A stretch of 64,000 bases of DNA. It comes from Guptibacillus algicola (GTDB taxonomy: Bacteria; Bacillota; Bacilli; Bacillales; Guptibacillaceae). Shown here piece after piece: positions 35,086 to 49,005 of this stretch. The notes under the pieces are model-generated. The model saw nothing but the letters and a program-made list of their open reading frames with translations, made no database searches and was not told the DNA's origin. The translations under genes were made by a program, and so were the position numbers. The stretch covers positions 1,054,001 to 1,118,000 of the forward strand of contig NZ_JAIVAF010000001.1 of assembly GCF_020171805.1 (NCBI RefSeq), read 5' to 3'. Every line of letters starts with the position of its first letter. Within the stretch, counting starts at the first letter, position 1.

Positions 35086-35505
35086 ATGAAGATTAATATA
35101 CTCGGTTGGATGTTATACGGGAACTTTCTACTAACAACTCTGATGTATCTTTACCTCTTCCAATACAGGAAGCTAATCGGTTTTCAATTGGGGATGAACA
35201 TCTCAATAATTGTGGGGGGAATAACGGCACTGTCAACTGGAGTTGTGTTAATTTATCAATATCCTTTTCACTTTGTATTAATAACAATACTTTCTACTTT
35301 AACTGGAGTAACTATAGGGAGTTTATTTGGGGGATTATTTGATTATCAAACGTTGCTAACTGGATATGGTAACGGAATGATGCTTGGACTTATGTCTCCT
35401 ATGATTGGATCAGCAGCAAATAATAACTTTCCATTTCTGATCTTCATTGAAATGTTGCTTATGGTTTCATACCTACTGTTATTTTTGTCAGTTAGGAGAT
35501 CGTAA
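35086..35505 (+). CDS. Small polytopic membrane protein, 139 aa
   Basis: Four hydrophobic helices with a short N-terminal tail. The third/fourth region is Gly-rich: GVTIGSLFGGLFDYQTLLTGYGNGMMLGLMSPMIGSAA. AGGGAGGATATA precedes the ATG. It is divergent from the mnx operon and followed by a paralogue-like gene. No known family recognised. A GxxxGxL-D-x-x-LLxGY-x-x-G motif is shared with the next gene (GACIGALETFKSLLIGYFHG), suggesting an ion or metal transport pair for the Mnx system (inference). Confidence 0.6.
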   Translation: MKINILGWMLYGNFLLTTLMYLYLFQYRKLIGFQLGMNISIIVGGITALSTGVVLIYQYPFHFVLITILSTLTGVTIGSLFGGLFDYQTLLTGYGNGMMLGLMSPMIGSAANNNFPFLIFIEMLLMVSYLLLFLSVRRS

Positions 35506-35512
35506 TAAGGGG

Positions 35513-35986
35513 ATGTTGCTTTTGAAGTTGTATCTCTTTTTATCTCTTATAGTTAATTGTGTAATGGGGTATCTTGTTTTTGTAAAAGGAAGAAAGTCTC
35601 GCAAGTTATTTAGCGATCGTTTTGCAATCATATCATCTACACTGTATAGTACCAGTCTTTGCTTCACTATTGGCTTACACCTTTTTCTCCTACTACAAGA
35701 TAAATCGAGTGCGATCATTATTTCAACGGTTATAATTGGCGCAATCATAGGCACCTGTATTGGAGCGTTAGAAACATTTAAATCTTTGCTGATAGGCTAT
35801 TTTCATGGTATGACAGCTGCTTTGATGGGAACGATGCTTGGGGCGATACTCGTAGACCCTTCATTATGTAGATTACCAAGCTTATATAGCTTACAAATAG
35901 AACAGAATATAATTGGAATGAGTGTATTCATTACTCTTTTGACTACCGTAACTTTTGGGTTATTGTTAGCATCCTTTAGAGTATGA
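35513..35986 (+). CDS. Small polytopic membrane protein paired with the previous gene, 157 aa
   Basis: Four hydrophobic helices; the central IIGTCIGALETFKSLLIGYFHGMTAALMGTMLGA mirrors the Gly-rich helix pair of the 139-aa protein. ATG 35513 directly follows AAGGGG; TTG 35522 is better spaced and may be the true start. It lies seven bases after the stop of its partner, so the two form an operon. Function unknown; location suggests a role in sporulating mother-cell or membrane metal handling. Confidence 0.55.
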   Translation: MLLLKLYLFLSLIVNCVMGYLVFVKGRKSRKLFSDRFAIISSTLYSTSLCFTIGLHLFLLLQDKSSAIIISTVIIGAIIGTCIGALETFKSLLIGYFHGMTAALMGTMLGAILVDPSLCRLPSLYSLQIEQNIIGMSVFITLLTTVTFGLLLASFRV

Positions 35987-35997
35987 ATCCAAACAAT

Positions 35998-36020
35998 AAA
36001 CCCACCTTTGGTGGGTTTTT
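35998..36020 (+). terminator. Terminator of the membrane protein pair
   Basis: AAACCCACC-TTT-GGTGGGTTTTT, also usable by the convergent gene. Confidence 0.85.
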
Positions 36021-36026
36021 AAAGTC

Positions 36027-36413
36027 TTAGATCAATCCATGGAGTATACCAAGTAAGGTAAAGACTACAAGATGATCACCGATCGCGATAATAAAGGCTT
36101 TTTTACTCATTAAGCCAAACAGGTGATTTTTTAAATAGACCATCGTAATAACCGTACCTATGAGCAATCCGATTCCTGCACCGGACAATACTCCTACTTC
36201 CCCGCTCATCTGTACAAATAACGCGACGATAAAAGAAGAAATGAATGCAATCAGAACTGCAAAAACGTACTTGATAGCACCTTTTGTTTCTTGTTGTGAA
36301 AACGATTCGTTCTTACTCTTCTTGTCCGATAACAAGACAGAGTAGTATATCCCCCCATATACCATATATAACAATCCACCAGCAATAAAAGCGATAATAC
36401 TTATATCAGTCAT
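36027..36413 (-). CDS. DUF1761-like membrane protein, 128 aa
   Basis: Four hydrophobic helices; GGLLYMVYGGIYYSVLLSDKK resembles the DUF1761 opening and the C-terminal helix KKAFIIAIGDHLVVFTLLGILHG fits. ATG at 36411-36413 follows GGAGGAATTCTT. It lies 16 bases after the AraC-type regulator on the same strand and is probably controlled by it. Function unknown. Confidence 0.65.
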   Translation of the reverse strand: MTDISIIAFIAGGLLYMVYGGIYYSVLLSDKKSKNESFSQQETKGAIKYVFAVLIAFISSFIVALFVQMSGEVGVLSGAGIGLLIGTVITMVYLKNHLFGLMSKKAFIIAIGDHLVVFTLLGILHGLI

Positions 36414-36429
36414 AAGAATTCCTCCGATA

Positions 36430-37371
36430 CTATTTTGGTTCAATCGCTAAACCTATTGCCTTAATTTTGCAATTCACTGTTAAAGAATTTTCTTCTCGTT
36501 CCAATTGAACAACCTCAATGGGATTACTCAAGTATCGATAGCCACTCTTTGGCAACCAGATACTATAGAGTTCGGCATAACACTCGATGATCTTCTCTCT
36601 CTCACTATAATGTAAAGGTTCTTCAAACTCAAAAAGGACGTGATTACCCCCTTCAAAATCCCCTATTACTTCGTCTTCCAAGTCTTGATATTCCAAGTGT
36701 AACCCTAAACAACACTCATATTGACTTTTCTCAGGTGGGGTAATGTAAGGGTTGTTCTTAGGGATGCCAAATGTAAAAAGATGATCTTGATGATATCCTC
36801 TAGCATTTGCCCAGTGATACAGCTCTTCCCAAACCTCTGGAAGTCCTTCTGTATAAGGTCCCGTACAAATCCGCTTAACGGTAGAGCATCGCTTCAATTG
36901 AACTGTTTTTACGGCAGATAGGTCTAACCACCTAAATTCATTATAGTTGTTCGTTTGAGAAACAGCTTTCATATTATTGTTAAGTAGTTTAGATTTCTTG
37001 CTATCTTGATATTCTCTAGTAAATCGTTCTAGATAAGCTCCTTCTCGCCACCGCTTAGGACTCATTTCAAAATATGCTTTAAATGAGTATGTAAAGTAAG
37101 ACAAAGACGAGAAGCCAGACTGATATGCGATTGTTGTAACCGGCATATGGGGCTCATAAATCAACAGGTGAGCTGCATTTTCTAGTCGAAGTCTTTTGAT
37201 ATAGTTCGCCGGTGATTCTCCAACAATTTTTTTGAATAGTCTTTGGAAGTAATACGGAGAGTATGTTGAGACTTTCGCAACATTTTCGAGCTGTAACGGT
37301 TCAGTAAGATGAGCTTCTATGTATTGCAACACTTTACTTATCTGTTTATTCTGTTCATGTTCAGGGGTCAT
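36430..37371 (-). CDS. AraC-family regulator with GyrI-like effector domain, 313 aa
   Basis: N-terminal AraC HTH pair at about 12-110 (LENVAKVSTYSPYYFQRLFKKIVGESPANYIKRLRL; TTIAYQSGFSSLSYFTYSFKAYF). A GyrI/BmrR-like small-molecule domain follows at about 145-313 (VKTVQLKRCSTVKRICTGPYTEG). This architecture is that of Rob/YdeE-like multidrug or stress sensors. ATG at 37369-37371 follows TAGGAG. It likely controls the downstream DUF1761-like membrane protein. Confidence 0.9.
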   Translation of the reverse strand: MTPEHEQNKQISKVLQYIEAHLTEPLQLENVAKVSTYSPYYFQRLFKKIVGESPANYIKRLRLENAAHLLIYEPHMPVTTIAYQSGFSSLSYFTYSFKAYFEMSPKRWREGAYLERFTREYQDSKKSKLLNNNMKAVSQTNNYNEFRWLDLSAVKTVQLKRCSTVKRICTGPYTEGLPEVWEELYHWANARGYHQDHLFTFGIPKNNPYITPPEKSQYECCLGLHLEYQDLEDEVIGDFEGGNHVLFEFEEPLHYSEREKIIECYAELYSIWLPKSGYRYLSNPIEVVQLEREENSLTVNCKIKAIGLAIEPK

Positions 37372-37449
37372 GATAAAACTCCTAACGGTCACGTTTTATA
37401 CTGTTTTAGAATTTTCAACATTATCTACCCATTAGTTTACCATGAAAAT

Positions 37450-37482
37450 AAAAAAAGACTCGACGTCTTGAGTCGAGTCCTT
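37450..37482 (-). terminator. Terminator of the TVP38-like gene
   Basis: GACTCGAC/GTCGAGTC stem with an A-run on the plus-strand left side. Confidence 0.8.
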
Positions 37483-37492
37483 CATCATTTTG

Positions 37493-38143
37493 TTATTCAT
37501 TCTCATTTTCTAAGCGAGACAACCTTGTTCTTTGAACTTTTTTTCTCATGAATTTAATCAGGATAAACATCGAAACTACTGCTAGTAAGAGGATAAGTCC
37601 CAAGTTCGATTGCAGCGAGTTTACATACAACCATGCCATCACGATCATCGGAGGGATGATACCAATAGAAGTGGTCCAGGTGAATTGCCAGAACGTGATT
37701 GTTAATAAACCGGCACCATAGTTAAGTAAGTTAAACGAGAATAAGGGGATAAGTCTCAATGTGAATAACCCAGTTAGGCCGTTTTTGGCGAACCAGCTAT
37801 CAAACTTCTGGAGTTTTTCATTCGATACGAATTTGACTACAAGAGGCCGACCAAATAATCGCGCAAGATAAAACGATAAATATGCGCCCAACATAGACCC
37901 GATCCATGTATAAATAAGTCCAAGAGTAAAGCCAAATATATAGATGTTAGCAAACAAGATGATTTCAGAAGGAATAAAGATGACACTGTGGAGAATCATG
38001 AGAGAAATTGCAAAAACCGGTCCCCAGTGTCCCAAGTTCAACATGTAGTCCTTTAAATCTTCTAACCCATTCTTTGAAAATAAGATGCTTACTACTTCTC
38101 TTAATGAGGGAGTTAGCATGATAATTAATCCAATGAAAATCAA
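37493..38143 (-). CDS. TVP38/TMEM64-family (DedA-like) membrane protein, 216+ aa
   Basis: Five to six helices with the VTT/TVP38 signature FANIYIFGFTLGLIYTWIGSMLGAYLSFYLARLFGR and FTLRLIPLFSFNLLNYGAG. The family is linked to lipid or membrane homeostasis. The 5' end is odd: the first usual start in frame (TTG 38143) has no ribosome site. A natural-looking N-terminus (KATRIVLITALIF) begins at ATA 38176, ten bases after AAGG. The real start may be this ATA or there may be a start-codon mutation. Confidence 0.82.
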   Translation of the reverse strand: MIFIGLIIMLTPSLREVVSILFSKNGLEDLKDYMLNLGHWGPVFAISLMILHSVIFIPSEIILFANIYIFGFTLGLIYTWIGSMLGAYLSFYLARLFGRPLVVKFVSNEKLQKFDSWFAKNGLTGLFTLRLIPLFSFNLLNYGAGLLTITFWQFTWTTSIGIIPPMIVMAWLYVNSLQSNLGLILLLAVVSMFILIKFMRKKVQRTRLSRLENENE

Positions 38144-38222
38144 TGCGGTTATTAGTACTATGCGCGTAGCTTTTATATACTCACTTCCTTATTAAAAGGA
38201 CTGTTTCTAAAGATTATTTCTA

Positions 38223-38253
38223 TTAAAAAAACCACCAACATATGTATTGGTGG
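38223..38253 (-). terminator. Terminator of ssrA
   Basis: CCACCAA-N-TTGGTGG hairpin whose 5' arm contains the tmRNA CCA end, followed by seven T on the minus strand. Confidence 0.8.
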
Positions 38254-38606
38254 AGACGGTGGGAGTCGAACCCACGTCCAGAGATATCGGCACTTAAGCT
38301 TCTACGAGTGTAGTCGTTATATTAGCGTTTCACTACAATTCAGCCTAACGACAGGCTTCCTTGTAGCTAGTCTGATTAATCTCTTCCGACTTTCCTCAGA
38401 CGGTGGATCGTCGGCGTATCCCACTTAAGTTGAGTCCCTTACCCTACCACATGGGCGATGGAGGGAGGAACCGCAAAGCAGTTTATGCTGCTAGTGCGAA
38501 GTTGTTGTTTTCTTTGCCAATTATAGGCGTGGCGTTTTTAACGTAGCTCGCCAACTCGACTCGCGACTTAAGCTCGACCTATCCCTGTCGAATCCGTAAC
38601 GTCCCC
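38248..38606 (-). ncRNA. ssrA: tmRNA
   Basis: The 5' end GGGGACGTTACGGATTCGAC and 3' end GACTCCCACCGTCTCCACCA are the tRNA-like half, with T-loop GTTCGACTC. The resume reading frame (38518 to 38483) is GGC AAA GAA AAC AAC AAC TTC GCA CTA GCA GCA TAA. The tag is therefore (A)GKENNNFALAA. Together with SmpB it rescues stalled ribosomes and marks proteins for ClpXP. Confidence 0.95.
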
Positions 38607-38702
38607 ATGTGAATGAGAACCGAAAACGGGAAGCACTTAAGCTTATATGGATGTTTCGGTACTTTTTATTATAACATATGAGCGTTTGTAATCAAATGGA
38701 AA

Positions 38703-39170
38703 CTATATCCGTTGACGCTCTTTCAATGCTTTATCCACTTCACGCTTCATTGTCTTATCTTTCAGATCCTGGCGCTTATCGTACTTTTTCTTACCCTTAG
38801 CTAGGCCTAGAAGCACTTTTGCATAGCCATTCTTAATATAGACTTTCAGCGGAATAAGTGTATAACCTTGTTCTTTCGTAAGGCCAATAAGCTTATCAAT
38901 CTCTTTCCGTTTCATCAATAGCTTACGTGTACGAGTTGGATCGTGATTATAACGATTTCCTTGCTCATACTCGTTGATGTGCATATTCAGGAGAAAGATT
39001 TCACCTTTACGAATGATGGCATGAGAGTCTTTTAAGTTCACACGTCTTGCCCTGAGGGATTTGATTTCAGTACCCTGTAGAACTAATCCTGCTTCGTATG
39101 TTTCGATAACTGAATAATCATGTCTTGCTTTCCTATTTTGTGCAATAAGATTACCATCGCCTCTTGGCAT
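38703..39170 (-). CDS. smpB: SsrA-binding protein SmpB, 155 aa
   Basis: [35 protein letters not shown] is the conserved N-terminal core; the basic C-terminal tail [15 protein letters not shown] is the decoding-site tail. ATG at 39168-39170 follows AGAGGGGGAACAGTC. Lies directly upstream of ssrA in transcription order, the usual arrangement. Confidence 0.96.
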   Translation of the reverse strand: MPRGDGNLIAQNRKARHDYSVIETYEAGLVLQGTEIKSLRARRVNLKDSHAIIRKGEIFLLNMHINEYEQGNRYNHDPTRTRKLLMKRKEIDKLIGLTKEQGYTLIPLKVYIKNGYAKVLLGLAKGKKKYDKRQDLKDKTMKREVDKALKERQRI

Positions 39171-39265
39171 GACTGTTCCCCCTCTCAAGCGTCAAAAACC
39201 AGTATAACAAGATGGTCAGAATAAGTCAAGATGACCTATTCCGACCAAAATGTGCTTGTTACCTC

Positions 39266-41581
39266 TTATTTTTTTCCAGGCTTACGCTTTTTCTTTTTTG
39301 ATTTCTTTGTGCCTTGACCGTTCTTTGGCGGCGTAAACTTACGCTTTTTGGAACCTTCATCTGTCGTCTTATTGGATTTACCACGCTTCTTACGTTGACC
39401 GCCTTGGATAACCTTAGGGCTCTCTTTGCGGCGACGCTGTTTAGGTGGTTTCATTCCGACGATTTCGAAGTCGATTGCTCGTTCATCGACATTGACGTTC
39501 TGGACGCGAATCGAAATCTCATCACCGATTCGATAAACATTCCCTGTACGTTCACCGATCATAGCGTATGCGCCCTCATCGTAATGGTAGTAATCGTCAG
39601 TTAGGTAGCTTACATGAACGAGACCTTCGATTGTGTTCGGAAGTTCAACAAACAGTCCGAAGTTCGTTACACCACTGATTACGCCTTCAAACTCTTCCCC
39701 AACTTTGTCTTCCATAAACTGTGCTTTTTTCAGATCATCTGTTTCACGTTCGGCATCAACTGCTCTTCTTTCCATCGCAGAAGCGTGCTGTGCAATTTCT
39801 CCAAGCGCTTCTTGCCATTTTGCGCGCGTTTGGTTGTCGACCTTCTTTTCGAAAAGATACGTACGAATCAATCTGTGTACGATTAGATCCGGGTAACGAC
39901 GAATAGGAGATGTGAAGTGTGTATAGAACTCTGTCGAAAGTCCGAAATGCCCAAGACTCTCAGGGAAGTATTTCGCCTGTTGCATAGACCTAAGCATCAC
40001 TTTACTTATGACTGCTTCTTCCGGTTCACCTTTCACTTCTTCTAATAGCTCTTGAAGAGCACGTGGGTGTACGGTGTTCGCATTTCCGCGAATAGCATAA
40101 CCGAAGTTCGTGATGAATTCAAAGAACGTATCTAGCTTTTCAGAATCTGGATCTTCGTGAATACGATACATGAACGGGATATCCATCCAGTGGAAATGCT
40201 GTGCAACGGTTTCGTTTGCAACGAGCATGAATTCTTCGATGAGTCGTTCTGCTACAGAACGTTCTCTCAAAACGATTTCTTCTGGGCTTCCCTCTTCATC
40301 TACAAGAACTTTTGCTTCAGCGAAATCGAAGTCAATTGCGCCTCGTTCGAAGCGGTTTTTACGTAAGATTTCAGCAAGCTCTCCCATACCATCAAAGAAT
40401 GGCACTAGTGACTTATAGCGTTCAAGCACCTCATCATCTTCACGATTTAAGATCTTTCGTACATCAGTGTACGTCATTCTTTCGGTTGTTTTGATGACAC
40501 TAGGGAAAATCTCATGGTTAACAACTTCACCACCAGTGGTGATTTCCATCTCGCATGAAATCGTCAGTCTGTCGACCTTCGGATTCAAACTACAAATTCC
40601 ATTTGATAACCGGTGAGGAATCATAGGTATTACACGGTCAACCAGATAGACACTTGTTCCTCTTTCTAATGCTTCTTGATCGATTGGGGAGTTTTCAGTC
40701 ACGTAATACGTTACGTCAGCGATATGGACGCCAAGCTTGTAGTTCCCGTTGGATAGTTTTTCAACGTTAACAGCATCATCAAGGTCTTTTGCATCTGCAC
40801 CATCGATCGTAACGATCGTCTCGTCTCGAAGGTCTCTACGGCCCTCTATTTCTTTCTCATCGATTTGATCTGGCGTTTTTGTCGCCTGATCCATCGCAGC
40901 GTCTGGAAATTCTCCAGGAAGCTCATGCTTGTGGATGATGGAAAGAATATCTACACCCGGATCATTTTTATGACCAAGAATCTCAGTAACTTTTCCTTCA
41001 GCACTCATTCTTCCTTCAGGATACTTCGTAATTTCAACGACTACTTTGTGTCCATCTACAGCACCAGCAGTGGAGCCTTTTGGAATAAATATATCATGAG
41101 GAATTCGCTTATCATCTGCTATTACGAAACCAAAATGCTTACTATCAGAATACGTTCCGACAGTCCGCTTCACACCTCGTTCAATGATGCGAATAACCGT
41201 ACCTTCTGGGCGGGAACCAGACGACTTAGAATGTAAGCGTACGATGACACGGTCTCCGTTCATTGCTCCGTTCAAATCGCCTTGATTGATGTATACGTCT
41301 TTCTCGTCTGTTTCACCTTCAGCGATTAGAAACGCAAATCCTTTTGCGTGAACTTGTAGTTTACCTCGAACAAGGTTCATCTTTTCTGGTAAACCATATC
41401 GATTTGTTCGCGTCCGTACGATAAGACCATCGTCTTCCATCTTATTAAGAGTTTGAACGAAATTTTTGAATTCACTTGAATCTTCAAGTCCAAACACTTC
41501 TTCAAGTTCTTTAACGGTTAGTGGTTTATATGCTTCGTCTTTCATGTAACTCATTATTTTCTGCACGTGTTCTTCTGCCAA
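39266..41581 (-). CDS. rnr: Ribonuclease R, 771 aa
   Basis: Domains in order: HTH (1-65), two cold-shock domains (about 75-230), RNB catalytic domain (about 250-590; [19 protein letters not shown] with the metal-binding Asp residues), S1 (about 635-720) and a Lys/Arg-rich tail. A 3'-5' exonuclease for structured RNA that works with tmRNA/SmpB. TTG start at 41579-41581, after AAGGTGAAACGAT. Part of the secG-est-rnr-smpB-ssrA block. Confidence 0.96.
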   Translation of the reverse strand: MAEEHVQKIMSYMKDEAYKPLTVKELEEVFGLEDSSEFKNFVQTLNKMEDDGLIVRTRTNRYGLPEKMNLVRGKLQVHAKGFAFLIAEGETDEKDVYINQGDLNGAMNGDRVIVRLHSKSSGSRPEGTVIRIIERGVKRTVGTYSDSKHFGFVIADDKRIPHDIFIPKGSTAGAVDGHKVVVEITKYPEGRMSAEGKVTEILGHKNDPGVDILSIIHKHELPGEFPDAAMDQATKTPDQIDEKEIEGRRDLRDETIVTIDGADAKDLDDAVNVEKLSNGNYKLGVHIADVTYYVTENSPIDQEALERGTSVYLVDRVIPMIPHRLSNGICSLNPKVDRLTISCEMEITTGGEVVNHEIFPSVIKTTERMTYTDVRKILNREDDEVLERYKSLVPFFDGMGELAEILRKNRFERGAIDFDFAEAKVLVDEEGSPEEIVLRERSVAERLIEEFMLVANETVAQHFHWMDIPFMYRIHEDPDSEKLDTFFEFITNFGYAIRGNANTVHPRALQELLEEVKGEPEEAVISKVMLRSMQQAKYFPESLGHFGLSTEFYTHFTSPIRRYPDLIVHRLIRTYLFEKKVDNQTRAKWQEALGEIAQHASAMERRAVDAERETDDLKKAQFMEDKVGEEFEGVISGVTNFGLFVELPNTIEGLVHVSYLTDDYYHYDEGAYAMIGERTGNVYRIGDEISIRVQNVNVDERAIDFEIVGMKPPKQRRRKESPKVIQGGQRKKRGKSNKTTDEGSKKRKFTPPKNGQGTKKSKKKKRKPGKK

Positions 41582-41618
41582 ATCGTTTCACCTTCCTTCA
41601 AATATGTTAATGTGATTT

Positions 41619-42365
41619 TCACTCTTTCCAATCGAGTCCATTTAAGAATTCGAGGACATCTTGATGAAGTTCTTCTTTTTCTTTTCCAAGCGTAATTGCG
41701 TGAGTTGAATTCTCATACCATTTAAGGCTTTTCTCATCTGACTCGATGTTGTCATGAATCACATTAGCACTATCTGTATTGATCATTTCATCATGTCTTG
41801 CTTGAACCACGAACGCTGGAGCATAAATCATATCGATGTTTTCTCTCACGTCGTAGATTAAATCTCTTAGCTCACCAAGAGTGTTCATAGGTGTTTCTTT
41901 GAACGCTTCCATTTCTTCTTCTATTTGCTCAGGAGATTTACGTTCGTATTTTTTATATTCTCGCGCATATGCAAGAACGCCCTCATACATGGTCTCTTCA
42001 TCTTTCATATCCATTGGAGCACACATGGGTACGATTCCCTTTACAGGAACAGTATAGCCTAGCTTGAGCGAAAATACGCCTCCTAGGGATAATCCTACAA
42101 CTGCGATTTCTTCATATCCCATTTCCTTCAGCTTGTTATATCCTTCTTCTACGTCTTTCCACCAATCAGTAGGTCCCGTATGTACTAATTCTTCCGGTGG
42201 CACGCCGTGTCCTTTATATTGTGGAGCATGACAGGTATATCCTTGCTCCTGTAAATATCTCCCCATCATCCGGACATCTGCTGAGTTTCCTGTAAACCCA
42301 TGGAGCATCAATACCGCCCTATTGCCTCCTTCAAATGTAAACGGCTTTGGTGCAACAACTTTCAT
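41619..42365 (-). CDS. est: Carboxylesterase (Est30-like alpha/beta hydrolase), 248 aa
   Basis: Nucleophile elbow GLSLGG with Ser93, and [12 protein letters not shown] as the oxyanion loop. Acid is Asp in [10 protein letters not shown] and His in NSTHAITL. Position between secG and rnr is conserved in Bacillaceae and typical of Est30/YvaK. Hydrolyses short-chain esters in the cytoplasm. Confidence 0.92.
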   Translation of the reverse strand: MKVVAPKPFTFEGGNRAVLMLHGFTGNSADVRMMGRYLQEQGYTCHAPQYKGHGVPPEELVHTGPTDWWKDVEEGYNKLKEMGYEEIAVVGLSLGGVFSLKLGYTVPVKGIVPMCAPMDMKDEETMYEGVLAYAREYKKYERKSPEQIEEEMEAFKETPMNTLGELRDLIYDVRENIDMIYAPAFVVQARHDEMINTDSANVIHDNIESDEKSLKWYENSTHAITLGKEKEELHQDVLEFLNGLDWKE

Positions 42366-42559
42366 GATGTGTTCCTCCTCCTAAATCTCTACCTATCTGT
42401 AGCTTTTCCTTAGATTTATATGATTATCATTTCTATCTGCATTTTACCTTTTTCATAAGGGAGGCTAAAGGAAAGTGCTCCTGTTATTTTTCCTACCCTG
42501 ATTTATTATGTAGAAAACCATCTAGTACCCTTTGTTATTCATGCCTAACTTTTTAGGAA

Positions 42560-42597
42560 ATAAAAAAGCAGCAAGTGGTTCATCACTTGCTGCCCCC
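42560..42597 (-). terminator. Terminator of secG
   Basis: GCAGCAAGTG/CACTTGCTGC stem, 6-base loop, T-run on minus. Confidence 0.85.
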
Positions 42598-42601
42598 TGC
42601 G

Positions 42602-42832
42602 TTACACGAGGTACGCAACTAGAATAGAAAGAACAAAGAATAGTACTGCGAGTACTACCGTTATTTTATTTAATACGGCTTCAAAACCGCGTGCTTTTTG
42701 CTTTCCAAATAACTGTTCAGCGCCACCAGTAATTGCTCCTGATAAACCTGCGCTTTTACCTGATTGAAGCAATACTACAGTGATGAGTAAGATCGATACG
42801 ATGATTAACGCAATAGATGCTGCTAAATGCAT
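42602..42832 (-). CDS. secG: Preprotein translocase subunit SecG, 76 aa
   Basis: Two hydrophobic helices flank the conserved cytosolic loop [29 protein letters not shown]. Standard SecYEG partner at the inner membrane. CGGGAGGTGGAATC precedes the ATG. Separated from eno by a terminator, so it is transcribed on its own; a promoter-like TTGCTT-N18-TAAATT is upstream. Confidence 0.95.
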   Translation of the reverse strand: MHLAASIALIIVSILLITVVLLQSGKSAGLSGAITGGAEQLFGKQKARGFEAVLNKITVVLAVLFFVLSILVAYLV

Positions 42833-42924
42833 GATTCCACCTCCCGGACATTAACCTTCCAATACTATAAATTTACCACAAAAAATTCGATAAAAGCAAT
42901 AAATTTTGGAATACGTCGTTCTAG

Positions 42925-42957
42925 CAAAAACAAAACCCCCTCATGGATATGAGGGGG
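42925..42957 (-). terminator. Terminator of eno / end of glycolytic operon
   Basis: CCCCCTCAT-GGAT-ATGAGGGGG with an A-rich left flank on the plus strand. Confidence 0.88.
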
Positions 42958-42968
42958 AATAGCAGACC

Positions 42969-46575
<3,607 letters not shown>

Positions 46576-46606
46576 TCACCATCCTTTTGGTAGTAGTAAT
46601 TGTAAT

Positions 46607-47791
46607 TTATTTATCGTTTAGTGCAACGACTCCAGGAAGTTCTTTTCCTTCCATGAACTCAAGAGATGCACCGCCGCCAGTAGAGATGTGGCTCATACGA
46701 TCTGCATAGCCAAACTTCTCAACAGCTGCTGCGGAGTCACCGCCACCGATAATTGAATAAGTATCGTTCGCATCAGCAAGAGCTTCAGCTACTGCCTTCG
46801 TACCATTTGCATACACATCAAGTTCAAATACACCCATAGGGCCATTCCAGATAACTAGCTTGGAATCTTGAATAACGCTTTTGTACGTTTCTCTTGTTTT
46901 CGGTCCGATATCAAGAGCTTCCCAGTCAGAAGGAATTTCTTCGATGCTTACAGCTTTCGTATTCGCATCATTTGAGAAATCATCTCCAATGATAACGTCC
47001 TGTGGCATATAGAAATTAACGCCTTTTTCTTTTGCTTTATCCATGAAGGATTTTGCAAGCTCAATCTTATCTTCTTCAAGAAGAGATTGACCGATTTCAT
47101 GACCAAGTGCTTTTACGAATGTATAAGCAAGACCGCCACCAATAATCAAGTTGTCCACTCTATCGAGCAAGTGGTCGATTACGCCGATCTTATCTTTTAC
47201 TTTCGCTCCTCCTACGATCGCTGTGAATGGGCGAGAAGGTTCTGTAAGCGCACTACCAAGTACTTCAAGCTCTTTTTCCATTAAGAAACCAGCTACAGCA
47301 GGGATGTGGTGTGCGATGCCTTCAGTTGAAGCATGTGCACGGTGAGCTGCTCCGAATGCATCATTCACAAAAAGATCTGCCATATTAGCAAATTCTTTCG
47401 CAAGATCAGCGTCGTTCTTCTCTTCACCAGCTTCAAAACGTACGTTTTCGATCAACAGAAGGTCACCTTCTTGAAGATCACTGATCGCACGATTCACTTC
47501 ATCACCATATACTGCATCTGTTTTTGTAACTGTTTTTCCAACTAGGTCACTCAGACGGTCAGCAACAGGATCCAGACGAAGTTCATCGACAGCCTGACCT
47601 TTTGGACGACCAAGATGACTTGCAAGAATTACCTTTGCTCCCTGCTCAGAAAGATACTGAATCGTAGGAAGTGCTGCTTTGATACGAGTTTCATCTGTGA
47701 CGTTACCGTTTTCCATAGGTACGTTAAAATCAACGCGGCAAAATACCGTTTTACCTTGCAAAGCTACGTCACGAATCGATTTCTTGTTCAT
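46607..47791 (-). CDS. pgk: Phosphoglycerate kinase, 394 aa
   Basis: [12 protein letters not shown] and [11 protein letters not shown] in the N-domain and [13 protein letters not shown] in the C-domain. ATG at 47789-47791 follows AGGAGGAATATCCGT. A hairpin and an inverted repeat separate it from gapA, so it may have its own promoter or be expressed below gapA. Confidence 0.98.
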   Translation of the reverse strand: MNKKSIRDVALQGKTVFCRVDFNVPMENGNVTDETRIKAALPTIQYLSEQGAKVILASHLGRPKGQAVDELRLDPVADRLSDLVGKTVTKTDAVYGDEVNRAISDLQEGDLLLIENVRFEAGEEKNDADLAKEFANMADLFVNDAFGAAHRAHASTEGIAHHIPAVAGFLMEKELEVLGSALTEPSRPFTAIVGGAKVKDKIGVIDHLLDRVDNLIIGGGLAYTFVKALGHEIGQSLLEEDKIELAKSFMDKAKEKGVNFYMPQDVIIGDDFSNDANTKAVSIEEIPSDWEALDIGPKTRETYKSVIQDSKLVIWNGPMGVFELDVYANGTKAVAEALADANDTYSIIGGGDSAAAVEKFGYADRMSHISTGGGASLEFMEGKELPGVVALNDK

Positions 47792-47833
47792 ACGGATATT
47801 CCTCCTTTGCACGTCTTAGTGAGGATAAAATCA

Positions 47834-47848
47834 TCACATTACATGTGA
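47834..47848. promoter_or_regulatory. Small inverted repeat upstream of pgk
   Basis: TCACAT-TAC-ATGTGA, a 6-bp dyad in the gapA-pgk gap. Could be an operator or mRNA processing element; no match to a known consensus. Confidence 0.25.
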
Positions 47849-47877
47849 CATACTGTTTATTTATCCTAAAATAGAGC

Positions 47878-47921
47878 TAAAAAAACCAATGGAAAAGGAG
47901 GAAGGCTCCTGACTTCCTCCC
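47878..47921 (-). terminator. Internal terminator between gapA and pgk
   Basis: GGAGGAAG/CTTCCTCC stem with TTTTCC and further TTTTTTT downstream on the minus strand. Likely partial, giving more gapA than pgk message. Confidence 0.65.
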
Positions 47922-47940
47922 CCATTATTCACAATTCTTA

Positions 47941-49002
<1,062 letters not shown>

Positions 49003-49005
49003 TTA

